The translations under genes were made by a program, and so were the position numbers. A model generated the notes under the pieces. It made no database searches and had not been told where the DNA came from. It worked only from the letters and a program-made list of their open reading frames with translations. From the IMG/VR virus record IMGVR_UViG_3300031885_000046, positions 1 through 40,724 of that record: 40,724 bases of DNA. The stretch is one strand, 5' to 3'. Of the stretch, positions 29,122 through 38,027 are shown piece after piece. Origin of the DNA: a virus. How positions within the stretch are numbered: the stretch's first letter is position 1; every line of letters begins with the position of its first letter.

Positions 29122-29580
29122 TCAAAGAAGGATCGGCCTTGAATGAATTCGGGCCTTTACGCTTAACCTTATGGACCCGCTTGACCATGCCGTCTTTGCG
29201 GTGGTGGTTGTTATGTCGCCCGCCTGGTAAGTAATGTCTCCTGGGTTGCCGGCTTCGTAGCGTATTAGCGAAAAGACGGTATTGTGGTATAGGGCTATTA
29301 AATCTCCCTTCTCAACTGGTATCCAAGCGGGTATGGTATTTATGCCCGCGGCGGAAGTGAAGGAATATTCGCCAAGGAAGACATAGTTTGTGCCATCATC
29401 CCTGAATATTTTTACCTTCATGGCTCCCACGCCACCCGCCCAAACGGTTAGCAGTTTTACGGTACCCCTTCCCGGCATTGAGGCGTCTACGTTGCCGGGG
29501 ACTTTTTTCGTTATTATTGTTGTATTTTGAGCAACAGTATCAGCGCCACCGGTTGAGCCGGCAGAATCTTGGTAAGCCAC
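29122..29580 (-). CDS. Small tail fibre-associated protein
   Basis: 152 residues from a GTG at 29580 (ribosome site GGAGG, spacing 6) read as MAYQDSAGSTGGADTVAQNT. Its start follows the fibre gene's stop by one base. It is beta-rich: VKLLTVWAGGVGAMKVKIFR, YVFLGEYSFTSAAGINTIPA, WIPVEKGDLIALYHN, a jelly-roll-like domain similar to phage adsorption appendages. Likely a fibre accessory or adhesin cap. Confidence 0.55.
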   Translation of the reverse strand: MAYQDSAGSTGGADTVAQNTTIITKKVPGNVDASMPGRGTVKLLTVWAGGVGAMKVKIFRDDGTNYVFLGEYSFTSAAGINTIPAWIPVEKGDLIALYHNTVFSLIRYEAGNPGDITYQAGDITTTTAKTAWSSGSIRLSVKARIHSRPILL

Positions 29581-29581
29581 G

Positions 29582-31333
29582 TTAAGCCTCCGTGTATTCG
29601 ATGTCGACGTAAAGTAATTTTGCATCGACGGCCAGGGTATCCGAGGCATGATCGGCGTCTCTTGTAATTTTACAGAGTACAGCATCATTGTTGGCTAATT
29701 CTCCAGCAGCTCCAGTCCAGATGCTTTCCTTTAAATATTCTGCTGTTCCGGGTGTTGTCTCTGCATTCAGGGCATGGTCAGTGAAAGCGGCGTCCCAAAC
29801 TTCAGGTGTCGTCGTATCCCTGCCCAAAAAAGAAACGATCCACATCACGTTCCCTGTCGTCGCATTGGCCTTCCATCCAATTCTGACCGTGATGTTGCCG
29901 GCGTTCCAATTTGAAAATCTGAATGGAGGAGAGGTTACTTTTTCATCCGTATCTTTGTCAAAACAAAGTTCTCCCCAATCAAAATTCGTTCCTTGAATCT
30001 GTGCAAAGGCTGCCCAGCCCGCGTTTACCCTTGTCTCGAAAGCAGCAGCAGGAATTCGAATCCGCTGTTTCCCTGAACCGCCGCCCCCGAAAGCTCCCCA
30101 AACATTCGCTTGATAACGTTCAAATTGAACAGTTGTCGAATTATAGATGATCATCCCATTAACAGGAGTCAGTGCATCTCGCTGAGTCGTGGTAAGCTGT
30201 GGGATTTGAAGATAATGGTTGGCACCATCAGTGATGATGATCTTTGCGGCGTTGCGAGTCCCGTCGGCAAAGAGATATTGAGGATGATCATCGTCACCCA
30301 GACCGGTTAGTTGTCCGTGATCACTGACACCTCCGAACGCAGCCCACGCGCCGGCCTGATACCGCTCGAATTGTCCGGTATTCGAATTATAGATAAGCAT
30401 CCCGTTGATGGGGGTTAATGCATCCCGCTGGGTCGTGGTGAGTTGCGGTACTTGGAGATAATGATCCGCGCCATCTGTGATGATGATCTTCAAGACATTC
30501 CGGGTTCCATCGGCAAGTAGATACTGGATGTGATCGTCATCGCCGAGACCGCTTAATCCGCCGTGATCCGTGACGCCTCCGAAGGCGGCCCAGGCGCCGG
30601 CCTGGTATCTCTCAAACTGAGCAGTGGTTGAGTTATAAATGATCATCCCGTTGACTGGGGTGAGATTATTTCGTTCCGTTGTCGTTAATTGAGGAACCTG
30701 TAGGTAATGACTGCCACCATCCGTGATGATAATTTTTGAGGCATTTCGATTTCCATCCGTCAAAAAATATTGACTATGATCATCATCACCCAAACCCGTC
30801 AACTGACCATGATCATTAACGCCACCCAAGGCTGCCCAGGTACCCGCCTGATACCGCTCGAATTGAGCAGTGGTCGAATTATAGATGATCATCCCATTAA
30901 CAGGAGTCAGTGCGTCCCGTTGGGTCGTGGTAAGTTGTGGGATTTGAAGATAATGGTTGGCACCATCAGTGATGATGATCTTTGCGGCGTTGCGAGTCCC
31001 GTCGACAAGAAAATATTGAGTATGGTCGTCATCAGCGAGACCTGTCAAGCCACCGTGATCAGTAACTCCACCTACACTCTGTTCGATCAATACATCTTCA
31101 AGCTTAAAGGTACTGATCGTGGATCCGCTGAATTCAATATCATATCGACCATTGGCGACATAAAAGGCCCACCGGCCCAAGGAATCTGTCTGGAAGGGAT
31201 TAGCTTGCGGAGTGACGCCATTATCGGAATAAATTGTAGGTTTGTTAGTAGTCCCTTGATTGAAGACGGTTACAGAAACGCTGGAGAGAGCACCCACTCT
31301 ACGGTCAAATACTGCGCCTTGGGTTTTTTTCAT
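29582..31333 (-). CDS. Tail fibre with four 82-residue repeats
   Basis: 583 residues. Residues 1-87 are an N-terminal attachment region (VFDRRVGALSSVSVTVFNQG, like the fibre N-domains that carry SGSTI...). Residues 88-415 are four tandem repeats of 82 residues, each starting DHGxLTGLxDDDHxQYF and holding RNAAKIIITDGANHYLQIPQ, QRDALTPVNGMIIYNSTTAQ and FERYQAG. Gly/Ser-rich GGGGSGKQ joins these to a C-terminal beta domain (about 420-583), probably the receptor-binding end. The repeat form (DHG.L.GL.DDDH.QY) is known from phage tail fibres. Confidence 0.78.
   Translation of the reverse strand: MKKTQGAVFDRRVGALSSVSVTVFNQGTTNKPTIYSDNGVTPQANPFQTDSLGRWAFYVANGRYDIEFSGSTISTFKLEDVLIEQSVGGVTDHGGLTGLADDDHTQYFLVDGTRNAAKIIITDGANHYLQIPQLTTTQRDALTPVNGMIIYNSTTAQFERYQAGTWAALGGVNDHGQLTGLGDDDHSQYFLTDGNRNASKIIITDGGSHYLQVPQLTTTERNNLTPVNGMIIYNSTTAQFERYQAGAWAAFGGVTDHGGLSGLGDDDHIQYLLADGTRNVLKIIITDGADHYLQVPQLTTTQRDALTPINGMLIYNSNTGQFERYQAGAWAAFGGVSDHGQLTGLGDDDHPQYLFADGTRNAAKIIITDGANHYLQIPQLTTTQRDALTPVNGMIIYNSTTVQFERYQANVWGAFGGGGSGKQRIRIPAAAFETRVNAGWAAFAQIQGTNFDWGELCFDKDTDEKVTSPPFRFSNWNAGNITVRIGWKANATTGNVMWIVSFLGRDTTTPEVWDAAFTDHALNAETTPGTAEYLKESIWTGAAGELANNDAVLCKITRDADHASDTLAVDAKLLYVDIEYTEA
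30089..31072 (-). repeat. Four tandem 246-bp coding repeats
   Basis: Units of 246 bp encode the 82-residue repeats of the fibre. By eye, the first (30827-31072) and fourth (30089-30334) share long identical DNA stretches, while the second and third differ from them largely at synonymous positions. Confidence 0.85.
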
Positions 31334-31367
31334 AATTCACAATATATGGGCGTATGGCAATGCGCCC

Positions 31368-32987
31368 CTACTCGTTGGAATAGGAGACGACGCCCTCAAC
31401 GTCTCTCCGGATGATCTGGCTGAGTCTTGACCTCTTATTCTCGAATCGCGTTACCAGCCCCTCCTCTATCTTTTCGATGCCCTCTCCGGTGATCCTCTGG
31501 TCAATCGTGACCGTAATCGTCCGACCATCGATGCTATCCAGTCTTTTTCTCAATTCTTCCGCCGCCTGGTTTGCGGAAGTAAAAGCGGTCGTATCGATCT
31601 CGATCTTCGTAGGTCCTTTGGTGACCTGCTCGATCTGTTTCTGCATCCGGTTGATTTCTTTAATCGAATTATCGACCATCTCCGAAACATTCCGGGTCAT
31701 CTCATCCGTGGCGACGTTGCTCCAGACCCGGACGCCGCCTTCTTCACCCTCAGCTTTCCAACCGGAAGGAGTTTTATACTTCTCGCCAACAGCTTTGAGC
31801 TGTTCCTCTATCTTGGCCCGAGCCTGTCCCATTTCCTCAGGCTTTAGGCCCAATGTTCCGAGCAGTCTATATTGTGCCATTACATCTTCAATCTCTTTTT
31901 TTGCGCCCATCTCGGTCTTCAGTCCAAGCCTTTCCAGGAATGCCATTGCCCTTTCCCGATTTTCCAACGACTTGAGTTGCCCCTTCAAAACATTGGATTG
32001 ATAGTCATAGAGATCGGACAATTTATAATTGTCTTCGATAATCTTTTCCGTGGCCGAAGCGATCGCTTTTAAAGCCGCTTCGGTCTGTAGAAGTGGACCC
32101 GGTTCTTTCGGAACGAATCGAGCCTCTGAAGGCCATTCACCAGCACCGGCTTTTTTCTTACCAAACTGGGGTTCTATAGGAGTCCACCATTTTTTCATCT
32201 CAGGATTGTCATTAAAATCCGTGGCTGCTCGTAACATATCATCGAGCATCGTTACAAAGCCTAAAGCAATCGGGGCAAACCTTAGTTTCATAGATTGCAG
32301 TCGTTCGTCGATCCGTTTAAATCCGTCTTCCGCTTTCGACCCTTTTTCAATGAGATCTCTACCTAATACGACCCCTAACTTCTCAGCTTCGGTATAAAAT
32401 TCTTTGATTCCATTGCTCCCCTTATTTAAAAAAGGAACCAATCTTTCTCCGCTCCGGCCAAAGAGATCAATTGCGATCGCAATTTTTTGGCCGCCATCTT
32501 CCATCTTTTTAAATCGATCCGCCAGATCCATCAGCATCTGGTCCAGGGGTTTCAGTTCTCCCGATGTGGTTTTTATCGATACTCCAAGTTTCTCAAAGAT
32601 CGTGTTGCCATCGGCCATATTGGAAGAGAGCCTCCGGATCCCGGTCGACATAGATTCAATATCCACGTCTGTCATTTTGGCAGCATATTGAAGCTTTTGA
32701 AAAGTATCTGTAGAAATCCCCATTACTTTTGACATGCGATCGATATTATTAAGCGAAGAAGCAACTTCCTTCCCAAAATTATAAATTTGCTGACCGGTAT
32801 GAAAAGCCCTTTCTCCAAGATTGATAATCGAATCGAGTTTGATGATTGAAAGGGAAGAGCTGATTTTTCCCAGACTTTCCTGGCCCTTGACGCCGACATC
32901 CACCAGCTTGCCGGAGATCTTATCCAGGACGATGGAGCCATCGTCTTCCACTTTAAACCGCGCGGTAAAAATCTTTTCGTCACCCAT
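31368..32987 (-). CDS. Tape measure protein
   Basis: 539 residues starting MGDEKIFTARFKVEDDGSIV. It has the typical layout: a beta start, helical stretch with FGKEVASSLNNIDRMSKVMG, then DTFQKLQYAAKMTDVDIESM, LDQMLMDLADRFKKMEDG and LFGRSGERLVPFLNKG, the conserved tape-measure block. The rest is mixed helix. It overlaps the T frame (TAATG). At about 1.5 angstroms per residue it predicts a tail near 80 nm, a short siphovirus tail; that figure is a rule of thumb. Confidence 0.88.
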   Translation of the reverse strand: MGDEKIFTARFKVEDDGSIVLDKISGKLVDVGVKGQESLGKISSSLSIIKLDSIINLGERAFHTGQQIYNFGKEVASSLNNIDRMSKVMGISTDTFQKLQYAAKMTDVDIESMSTGIRRLSSNMADGNTIFEKLGVSIKTTSGELKPLDQMLMDLADRFKKMEDGGQKIAIAIDLFGRSGERLVPFLNKGSNGIKEFYTEAEKLGVVLGRDLIEKGSKAEDGFKRIDERLQSMKLRFAPIALGFVTMLDDMLRAATDFNDNPEMKKWWTPIEPQFGKKKAGAGEWPSEARFVPKEPGPLLQTEAALKAIASATEKIIEDNYKLSDLYDYQSNVLKGQLKSLENRERAMAFLERLGLKTEMGAKKEIEDVMAQYRLLGTLGLKPEEMGQARAKIEEQLKAVGEKYKTPSGWKAEGEEGGVRVWSNVATDEMTRNVSEMVDNSIKEINRMQKQIEQVTKGPTKIEIDTTAFTSANQAAEELRKRLDSIDGRTITVTIDQRITGEGIEKIEEGLVTRFENKRSRLSQIIRRDVEGVVSYSNE

Positions 32988-33630
32988 TAGAAAAACCTCA
33001 CATTCATTTTTAGTTCCATGATTTGTTCGAGGACTCCGAGGTCCTCCCAGGTTTCAAAGGGGAGGTCGTTTCGCATGATCGGAAAGCCGGCCTTGATCAG
33101 CCGTCTCAGTCCTATCAGGTAATTCACATAAGGATGAATCTCTTTTGATTTTTTTTTCTCACAGATCTCACAGGCCCCTTTCCAGAATTCGTCACTCCCA
33201 ATCTCTTCTCTGCATTCTCTCTCTTCTTCTTCGCCGCAGACATTGGAGCCGAGAGACGCTTCAATATCCGCTATGAGTTTTTTTCGGGAATAAACTCCTT
33301 CCGGTGGAAAGCCTCTGCGCCGAGTTCCAGGATCAGGTCCGGAGCTTTGTTGCCGATCTTTTCCTTCCAGCCATTTTCCTCCGATGAAAGGCCGAGCAGG
33401 CCGGCAGGATCGGAAAAAGATTCAAGGACGGACAGCCCTGAATCAAAATTTACCCGGTAAAGCTTTTCCAGCCTCTCCGGGGATTCGTTTTCAGTGGATA
33501 TGATAGCCAGATGAAATTTCGCCCGAAATTTAAACCATTCATCCGTAGAAGGATGATGATAGACGAGACTTATTTTTTTCTCGGGATCGTCCGGATCTCG
33601 AAAGGTCAACTTTCCTTTTTCGTTATCCAT
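32987..33630 (-). CDS. Tail assembly chaperone GT, made by -1 frameshift
   Basis: Gene G (33271-33630) ends in TAG, but at 33277-33283 its codons read A AAA AAC, a classic -1 slippery heptamer. After slipping, the next codon is CTC and the frame stays open to TAA at 32987-32989 (LIADIEASLGSNVCGEEEER ... LGVLEQIMELKMNVRFF). 644 bases plus one re-read base make exactly 215 codons (214 residues plus stop). The T part has an acidic Cys motif (CEICEKKKSK). This is the lambda gpG/gpGT arrangement needed to assemble the tail tube round the tape measure. Confidence 0.85.
33271..33630 (-). CDS. Tail assembly chaperone G
   Basis: 119 residues from MDNEKGKLTFRDPDDPEKKI. It precedes the tape measure and follows the tail tube gene, the position of lambda G. 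The sequence has LVYHHPSTDEWFKFRAKFHL and a helical second half, as in phage tail assembly chaperones. Most ribosomes stop at TAG at 33271; a minority should shift to give GT. Confidence 0.82.
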   Translation of the reverse strand: MDNEKGKLTFRDPDDPEKKISLVYHHPSTDEWFKFRAKFHLAIISTENESPERLEKLYRVNFDSGLSVLESFSDPAGLLGLSSEENGWKEKIGNKAPDLILELGAEAFHRKEFIPEKNS

Positions 33631-33631
33631 A

Positions 33632-34930
33632 TTATGCTCCGTAATTCTCAACTTTGTTTTTCACATATAAGATCACAGATCCATAAGTATCATCCTCAAG
33701 GACCTGGAATGTGGCATCCTCGGCCAACCGCTTCTCACTCTCCTTCACCGGCGCCGTCATGATACCAACCTTCGGAAAAACGATCTCCACGGTGTATTTG
33801 TGGCCGGCTTCATATTCCACGGGATATTCCGCCTTGGCATAGAGGACAAAGGTCGTCTGGCTGGCCATCCATTGGCGAAGAATCGCCTCCCTCATCATCC
33901 GGTCAAACTTAACGGTTTGAACCCTTCCGCTCCGCAATCCCCGGTTGCAATAATCCATGCTTCCGGCTCCAGCCGTGTGATCCGGGGTGAGATTGTTATT
34001 GAACGTCCATTCGAAGCTATTGATATCGGCCTGAACTGCATGGCCTCCGAGAATGGCGGATCCGTTCCATTTGCCTCCGAAATTGATCGAGAAATCGGTC
34101 GGACGAAGCGGTGGCTCTGAAACACGGTTTGGGAAAGTCACCCAGGCATAACTCCCGTCCTCCTTGGCGTTATAGATAATTTTAAAATCACAGGCCGTAT
34201 GGGCGCCGCCCGGGGGCGTAATCGTGAGGACCGCAGGGACTGCCGCGCTTACCGCAGTAACGACCACATCCACCCATTCGAGCGTCGTTGGGACTTGACA
34301 TCGGACGTGATGAACATTATCGAGACGAGTCGGGGCATCCGCTCCCGAAACGGCATTGACAGCAAGAGTCAACGAAGCGCTATCATAAAAGCCACTCACG
34401 GTCTCTTCGATATTGTTGGTTGTTCTCTTCCCCGTACCCTTGATCTGAACTGCCAATTTCATCCATGCGTCTTTGACGAGAGAAAGGGTGAAAGAATCGA
34501 CAAAGCAAGAAGCCTGCCGCTCCGTGATGAGCCGTTTTCCGAGCCGATAGGCAAGCGTCAAAGAAGGATTGGAGCGCGCGGCATCCAGATCGCCGTCGAT
34601 CGGGCTGATGGTATGTTTCCATCCCGTGGCCCCGGCTGCCGCCTTGGAGTGCAGCCCTAAGGCATAGACTGTGATCAGAGCCACATGCTGGCATTGGGCC
34701 TTATCAAAATTCATGGCAAAGCTGAAGTTGCTACCGAGATTATAAACCGTATCCACTTCTTCCTTACCCGTGGCCTCGTCGGCATTGTCTTCAATCCGCG
34801 GGGCGAAATCGGGAATGGAAGCCCTGGCGGTAAGTATGCCGGTATCCAGGGTCTGCTCGGTATTGATGGCCGTTTCCTTGTTGTTTGCGGAAACGGCGAC
34901 CAGATTATGAGTGGATTGCATTGAGCGCAT
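33632..34930 (-). CDS. Major tail (tube) protein
   Basis: 432 residues. Start ATG at 34930 with GGAGGTGAG upstream, overlapping the previous stop. It is beta-rich with a repeated-domain feel: TARASIPDFAPRIEDNADEA, FSFAMNFDKAQCQHVALITV, DFSINFGGKWNGSAILGGHA then QADINSFEWTFNNNL. Length and position, between terminator and chaperone G, fit a tube protein with an extra C-terminal domain (residues about 300-432). Confidence 0.75.
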   Translation of the reverse strand: MRSMQSTHNLVAVSANNKETAINTEQTLDTGILTARASIPDFAPRIEDNADEATGKEEVDTVYNLGSNFSFAMNFDKAQCQHVALITVYALGLHSKAAAGATGWKHTISPIDGDLDAARSNPSLTLAYRLGKRLITERQASCFVDSFTLSLVKDAWMKLAVQIKGTGKRTTNNIEETVSGFYDSASLTLAVNAVSGADAPTRLDNVHHVRCQVPTTLEWVDVVVTAVSAAVPAVLTITPPGGAHTACDFKIIYNAKEDGSYAWVTFPNRVSEPPLRPTDFSINFGGKWNGSAILGGHAVQADINSFEWTFNNNLTPDHTAGAGSMDYCNRGLRSGRVQTVKFDRMMREAILRQWMASQTTFVLYAKAEYPVEYEAGHKYTVEIVFPKVGIMTAPVKESEKRLAEDATFQVLEDDTYGSVILYVKNKVENYGA

Positions 34931-35109
34931 TATTTCTCACCTCCCTTTTTAGCTTTGGGAGGGATGGCTTCTGTTTGCACCATTTCGAAACGCTTCTTCT
35001 CCTCTTCGGGTATCGAATCGTAGATCTCGGAATGGATAAACGAATGATACTCAAAGGGACCCTCCCGTGTTACCTGAAAAGCCTCTTCAAATGGTTTGAG
35101 CCGATACAT
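34930..35109 (-). CDS. Small protein before the tail tube gene
   Basis: 59 residues from MYRLKPFEEAFQVTREGPFE. AAAAGGAGGT lies upstream of the ATG at 35109. It has FEYHSFIHSEIYDSIPEEEK and a basic Lys/Gly tail. Short proteins here occur in several siphophages; no function is known to me. It overlaps the tail gene by one base. Confidence 0.55.
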   Translation of the reverse strand: MYRLKPFEEAFQVTREGPFEYHSFIHSEIYDSIPEEEKKRFEMVQTEAIPPKAKKGGEK

Positions 35110-35122
35110 TTTAGACCTCCTT

Positions 35123-35572
35123 TTATGGTTGAGTATAAGCATCGCCTCGAATCGTGCGATATTCGATTTGCATTGCGACTCTTACCTTTGCCACCTTATT
35201 TTGTTTTTGCTCTGCTTCTTTCCTACTACCCGTTATATCCGAAATCCCCGCGAGGCCGTTCCAGGTATCATCGATAAAAATCGCTTTTTCTATGTCCGCT
35301 TCGATAAGCCGTGCCGTTTCCGGAGAATCGGATCCAGAGACCGAGGCCTCAATCTCGATACTCAGCGTCCTGTCATAGATCCCGCAGCCAGGCGTTCTCG
35401 ATTCATCCCGATCTCTTAGATTCATCCCGGGAAGATCCGCAATGGCCAGGGGCAATTCCTTCCACCAGTTGACGTGTTGGCCGATGTTCGTTGCATATCC
35501 GTTGGCGACAAGGATCGTCTTAAATCGCGTATCGATTTTATCGACGATGAGTTGTTGAATCGGATCGGCCAT
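35123..35572 (-). CDS. Tail terminator-like protein (gpU position)
   Basis: 149 residues: PIQQLIVDKIDTRFKTILVA, LPGMNLRDRDESRTPGCGIY, RTLSIEIEASVSGSDSPETA, RLIEADIEKAIFIDDTWNGL, IQIEYRT near the end. An alpha/beta layout with 'I..dI..AI..D..w.gl' and a beta strand 'iqIeYrt' fits tail terminator/U-like proteins, which cap the finished tail. The position between the connector and the tube gene supports this. Confidence 0.68.
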   Translation of the reverse strand: MADPIQQLIVDKIDTRFKTILVANGYATNIGQHVNWWKELPLAIADLPGMNLRDRDESRTPGCGIYDRTLSIEIEASVSGSDSPETARLIEADIEKAIFIDDTWNGLAGISDITGSRKEAEQKQNKVAKVRVAMQIEYRTIRGDAYTQP

Positions 35573-35574
35573 CT

Positions 35575-35874
35575 CTATACCTGACTCTTGGAAAGCGGGA
35601 TTCTGACAGCTCCCGTTCCATCATTGACCGGTGTCTGCATGACGTAATGGGTGACCCCTCCGATCACGAGCGTCGAATTCTGGACCAGGGCGGAGACATC
35701 GGAATATTTCGCCTCGATCTCCATTTCCATGTTTTCAACCCCCAATGTCTGCATGAACGTCGGGAATGGAATGACGCGGATCGTTCCTCCGCCCGCAAGC
35801 GTGGCCACCACGGCAAACTCGGCCGTATCAAAAAAAGTGTCAAGATCCGTGAGAAGATCCTCGGCCAGACTCAT
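35575..35874 (-). CDS. Head-tail joining protein (FII-like)
   Basis: 99 residues: MSLAEDLLTDLDTFFDTAEF then EIEAKYSDVSALVQNSTLVI, GGVTHYVMQTPVNDGTGAVR. This is the 'gpFII/ATP-binding sugar transporter-like' pattern of small connector proteins ('f....FA..v...g..i.vi.d ...v.ig...Y.v....dgtG...i.L'). It is followed after 2 bases by the terminator gene. Confidence 0.7.
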   Translation of the reverse strand: MSLAEDLLTDLDTFFDTAEFAVVATLAGGGTIRVIPFPTFMQTLGVENMEMEIEAKYSDVSALVQNSTLVIGGVTHYVMQTPVNDGTGAVRIPLSKSQV

Positions 35875-35922
35875 TTAATAAAACTCCGAATAACACGAAT
35901 AGAAGAAACGAATGTCACGAAT

Positions 35923-36222
35923 TCATTTCTTCTTCGATTTTTTCTCTTTAGACACAGGCGTGAAGGTCTTTGCCGGTTCCTCTTCCTTTTTCTCCACCTT
36001 GATTTCCGAAATGGGCGTGATGTTCTGGAGAAGCGCCGCGTTCACCTCGCCGTCATAGCCCAATTCTTCACCGGCCTTGAATTCTATCGGCTGAACGATC
36101 TCGAAGATACCATCCCCTTGCGGCTTGAGTTGGTGCGCCCTTAACCCGGCCTGTTTCTCCGTGAGTTGTACCAGGCCATGAAAAAACCGGTACGATTTTG
36201 TATCGACGCGATATGTCTTCAT
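35923..36222 (-). CDS. Hypothetical protein after capsid gene
   Basis: 99 residues from MKTYRVDTKSYRFFHGLVQL. CAAGGAGG precedes the ATG at 36222. The first 70 residues are beta-rich (GIFEIVQPIEFKAGEELGYD); the last 35 are Lys/Glu-rich (KVEKKEEEPAKTFTPVSKEK) and probably disordered. Position suggests lambda FI, a packaging accessory, but no sequence match is claimed. Confidence 0.55.
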   Translation of the reverse strand: MKTYRVDTKSYRFFHGLVQLTEKQAGLRAHQLKPQGDGIFEIVQPIEFKAGEELGYDGEVNAALLQNITPISEIKVEKKEEEPAKTFTPVSKEKKSKKK

Positions 36223-36285
36223 TTGACCTCCTTGGAAAAGGGAGGGATCGCAGGATCCCTCCCGGATCATTTCGAAGCGTTACAA

Positions 36286-37215
36286 TCAGGTCATCGTCAC
36301 GCGGCATGCATGCTGCCAATAACCATAGGCCACGTTCCGGCTCGTCATAATCCCGTAATGATGTTTATCTTCATTGAACTCGAGCTCGGATCCCTCTGCA
36401 ACCGCACTCACCTGGATCGGTAATTCCTCCTGGCGGATAAAAGGCTTGACCTCTCCATCGACCCGGAATACGTCCAGAGAAGTTGTTAAGCTCGCAAGCC
36501 TGACATTGGTTACAGGCTGAACCCTGAAACCGGTCGCCGTGATGATATTGGGAAGACCGGTTGTAAGAATAAAATCCTTACAGGCCGCAGCAGCCACCGG
36601 ATAAAGACTGGGGGCAACCATGATGAGAAATTCTATGGCATTTTCGTTCATGGGTTCGCCCTTATCGTCTTTAAAGCCGACAATTGCCGCAATCGCCGCG
36701 AAGATGCAGGTCTGCATTTCCGCGGCCGTCGGAGCGGTCGTTACGGTGACATCGACGCTGATGTTATTGTCCTGCGTTCCGGAATCCCCCTCCGCATGGG
36801 CATCTCCGTAAAAATAGTCGTTGTCATAACAGACGCCGGTTGCCCCATTAAGAATCAGCGTGGAGATAAGAGAGGCCCAATGGGCATTTGCCCGGTCCGC
36901 CATTTCGCGAACTCTCGTCATCACCTGCCCGGTCTTATCTCTCCGGAGCTCCTCACCGAGAACCTCGAGGGTCGCCTCGAATTTTTTATTTACGACGGTA
37001 ATCCCGTTCTCGCGGAATCCTTTGGCCAGCCGCCCTCCGATCCACTCTCTCATGGCAGGAGTCATCCCGAGCCATTTATACGTCTCCGACTCCTGATCCG
37101 ACTTGAACGGAATAGGTGGAGAAACCTTCGGCACCCATTCCGCCCCCACGTTTTGTTCCAGGCGAGCATAGAACTCGCCGATAATCGCTCTTGATCCTAA
37201 TCCTTTAGCACCCAT
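36286..37215 (-). CDS. Major capsid protein, Mu gpT-like
   Basis: 309 residues: MGAKGLGSRAIIGEFYARLE, WVPKVSPPIPFKSDQESETY, KWLGMTPAMREWIGGRL, then CYDNDYFYGDAHAEG and EFLIMVAPSLYPVAAAACKD. This matches the Mu-like prophage major head subunit gpT family, an HK97-fold shell protein, of about the usual length (Mu T 305). In a genome whose terminase, portal and protease are lambda-type, this is a mosaic choice. A ribosome site GGAGGT lies before the start. Confidence 0.8.
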   Translation of the reverse strand: MGAKGLGSRAIIGEFYARLEQNVGAEWVPKVSPPIPFKSDQESETYKWLGMTPAMREWIGGRLAKGFRENGITVVNKKFEATLEVLGEELRRDKTGQVMTRVREMADRANAHWASLISTLILNGATGVCYDNDYFYGDAHAEGDSGTQDNNISVDVTVTTAPTAAEMQTCIFAAIAAIVGFKDDKGEPMNENAIEFLIMVAPSLYPVAAAACKDFILTTGLPNIITATGFRVQPVTNVRLASLTTSLDVFRVDGEVKPFIRQEELPIQVSAVAEGSELEFNEDKHHYGIMTSRNVAYGYWQHACRVTMT

Positions 37216-37262
37216 CTGGTATTACCTCCTTTCAAAAAGATCCGAAATTTAAAATTCAGGGC

Positions 37263-38027
37263 TTATGTTTCTCTTGCCCACGTCCCCTTCATGTCGGTGA
37301 TCGTCCAGCCGTTGGCGTCACCATATTCCAGATTGATATAGTCACCTCTGCGAGCCGTGGTCTTGGTGTTGAGAATGCTCTTATTATCCGCAGCGGTGAT
37401 ACCCGGTCCCTCGATCATGTCCGCCGCATTCGGAGCAACCTCTATCAATACCGTCCCGAAGGCCCCGATATTGACGACCTTGATTCCGCCAATTCCTTCA
37501 ACTGCCGGAAGGGTGATGATCTTGGCATCGGTATCGACAAACAGGGCCTTCCCGGAATGGGTTGCATTGAGGGTCGTGTTGGCGCTCACCGTCGCCGCCG
37601 TTTTCCCTGCATAGGGATCCACAAAGTTATCCACGTCGAAAGCCACAATCACGATGCCTGAGCTCACATACCTGTGAACGAAGCCGATAAAGATGCCGCC
37701 CGTCGGAAGAAAAACGAAGGTATCGTCATCCGTCGCATAAACGGGTTGCCCGATATCGGTGATCACCGCACCGCTCACGGAAAGCTGAACCAGGCCGGAT
37801 TTCCTCACCCGGACGTTTTTGGCTGCCGCGGCACCGAGCAAATTGTCACACTGGCTCTCCACAAAACCGACGAACACGTCGACCGAAGTCAAAGGTCTCG
37901 CGTGACCTGTGCCTACCACCACACCGATAGCCGATCCCTCATAAAGAATATCTGCGGCGATCACGGGGATCTCGTTGATCGTCCCAAGCTCGAAATTTCT
38001 TGCAATATCAGTTGATCGCGTTGTCAT
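37263..38027 (-). CDS. Capsid decoration protein (DUF2190-like) with extra domain
   Basis: 254 residues. Residues 1-130 fit DUF2190-type capsid decoration proteins: IPVIAADILYEGSAIGVVVG, PLTSVDVFVGFVESQCDNLL, VRVRKSGLVQLSVSGAVITD. Residues about 145-254 (NTTLNATHSGKALFVDTDAK, ITLPAVEGIGGIKVVN, YGDANGWTITDMKGTW) form an added beta domain common in decoration and fibre proteins. It overlaps the scaffold-like gene (ATGA). Confidence 0.72.
   Translation of the reverse strand: MTTRSTDIARNFELGTINEIPVIAADILYEGSAIGVVVGTGHARPLTSVDVFVGFVESQCDNLLGAAAAKNVRVRKSGLVQLSVSGAVITDIGQPVYATDDDTFVFLPTGGIFIGFVHRYVSSGIVIVAFDVDNFVDPYAGKTAATVSANTTLNATHSGKALFVDTDAKIITLPAVEGIGGIKVVNIGAFGTVLIEVAPNAADMIEGPGITAADNKSILNTKTTARRGDYINLEYGDANGWTITDMKGTWARET

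Noticed and set aside
29582-31333. Diversity-generating retroelement acting on the tail fibre
   Set aside because: No reverse transcriptase or template-repeat pair was seen; the repeats vary mainly at silent sites, not at adenines in variable codons.
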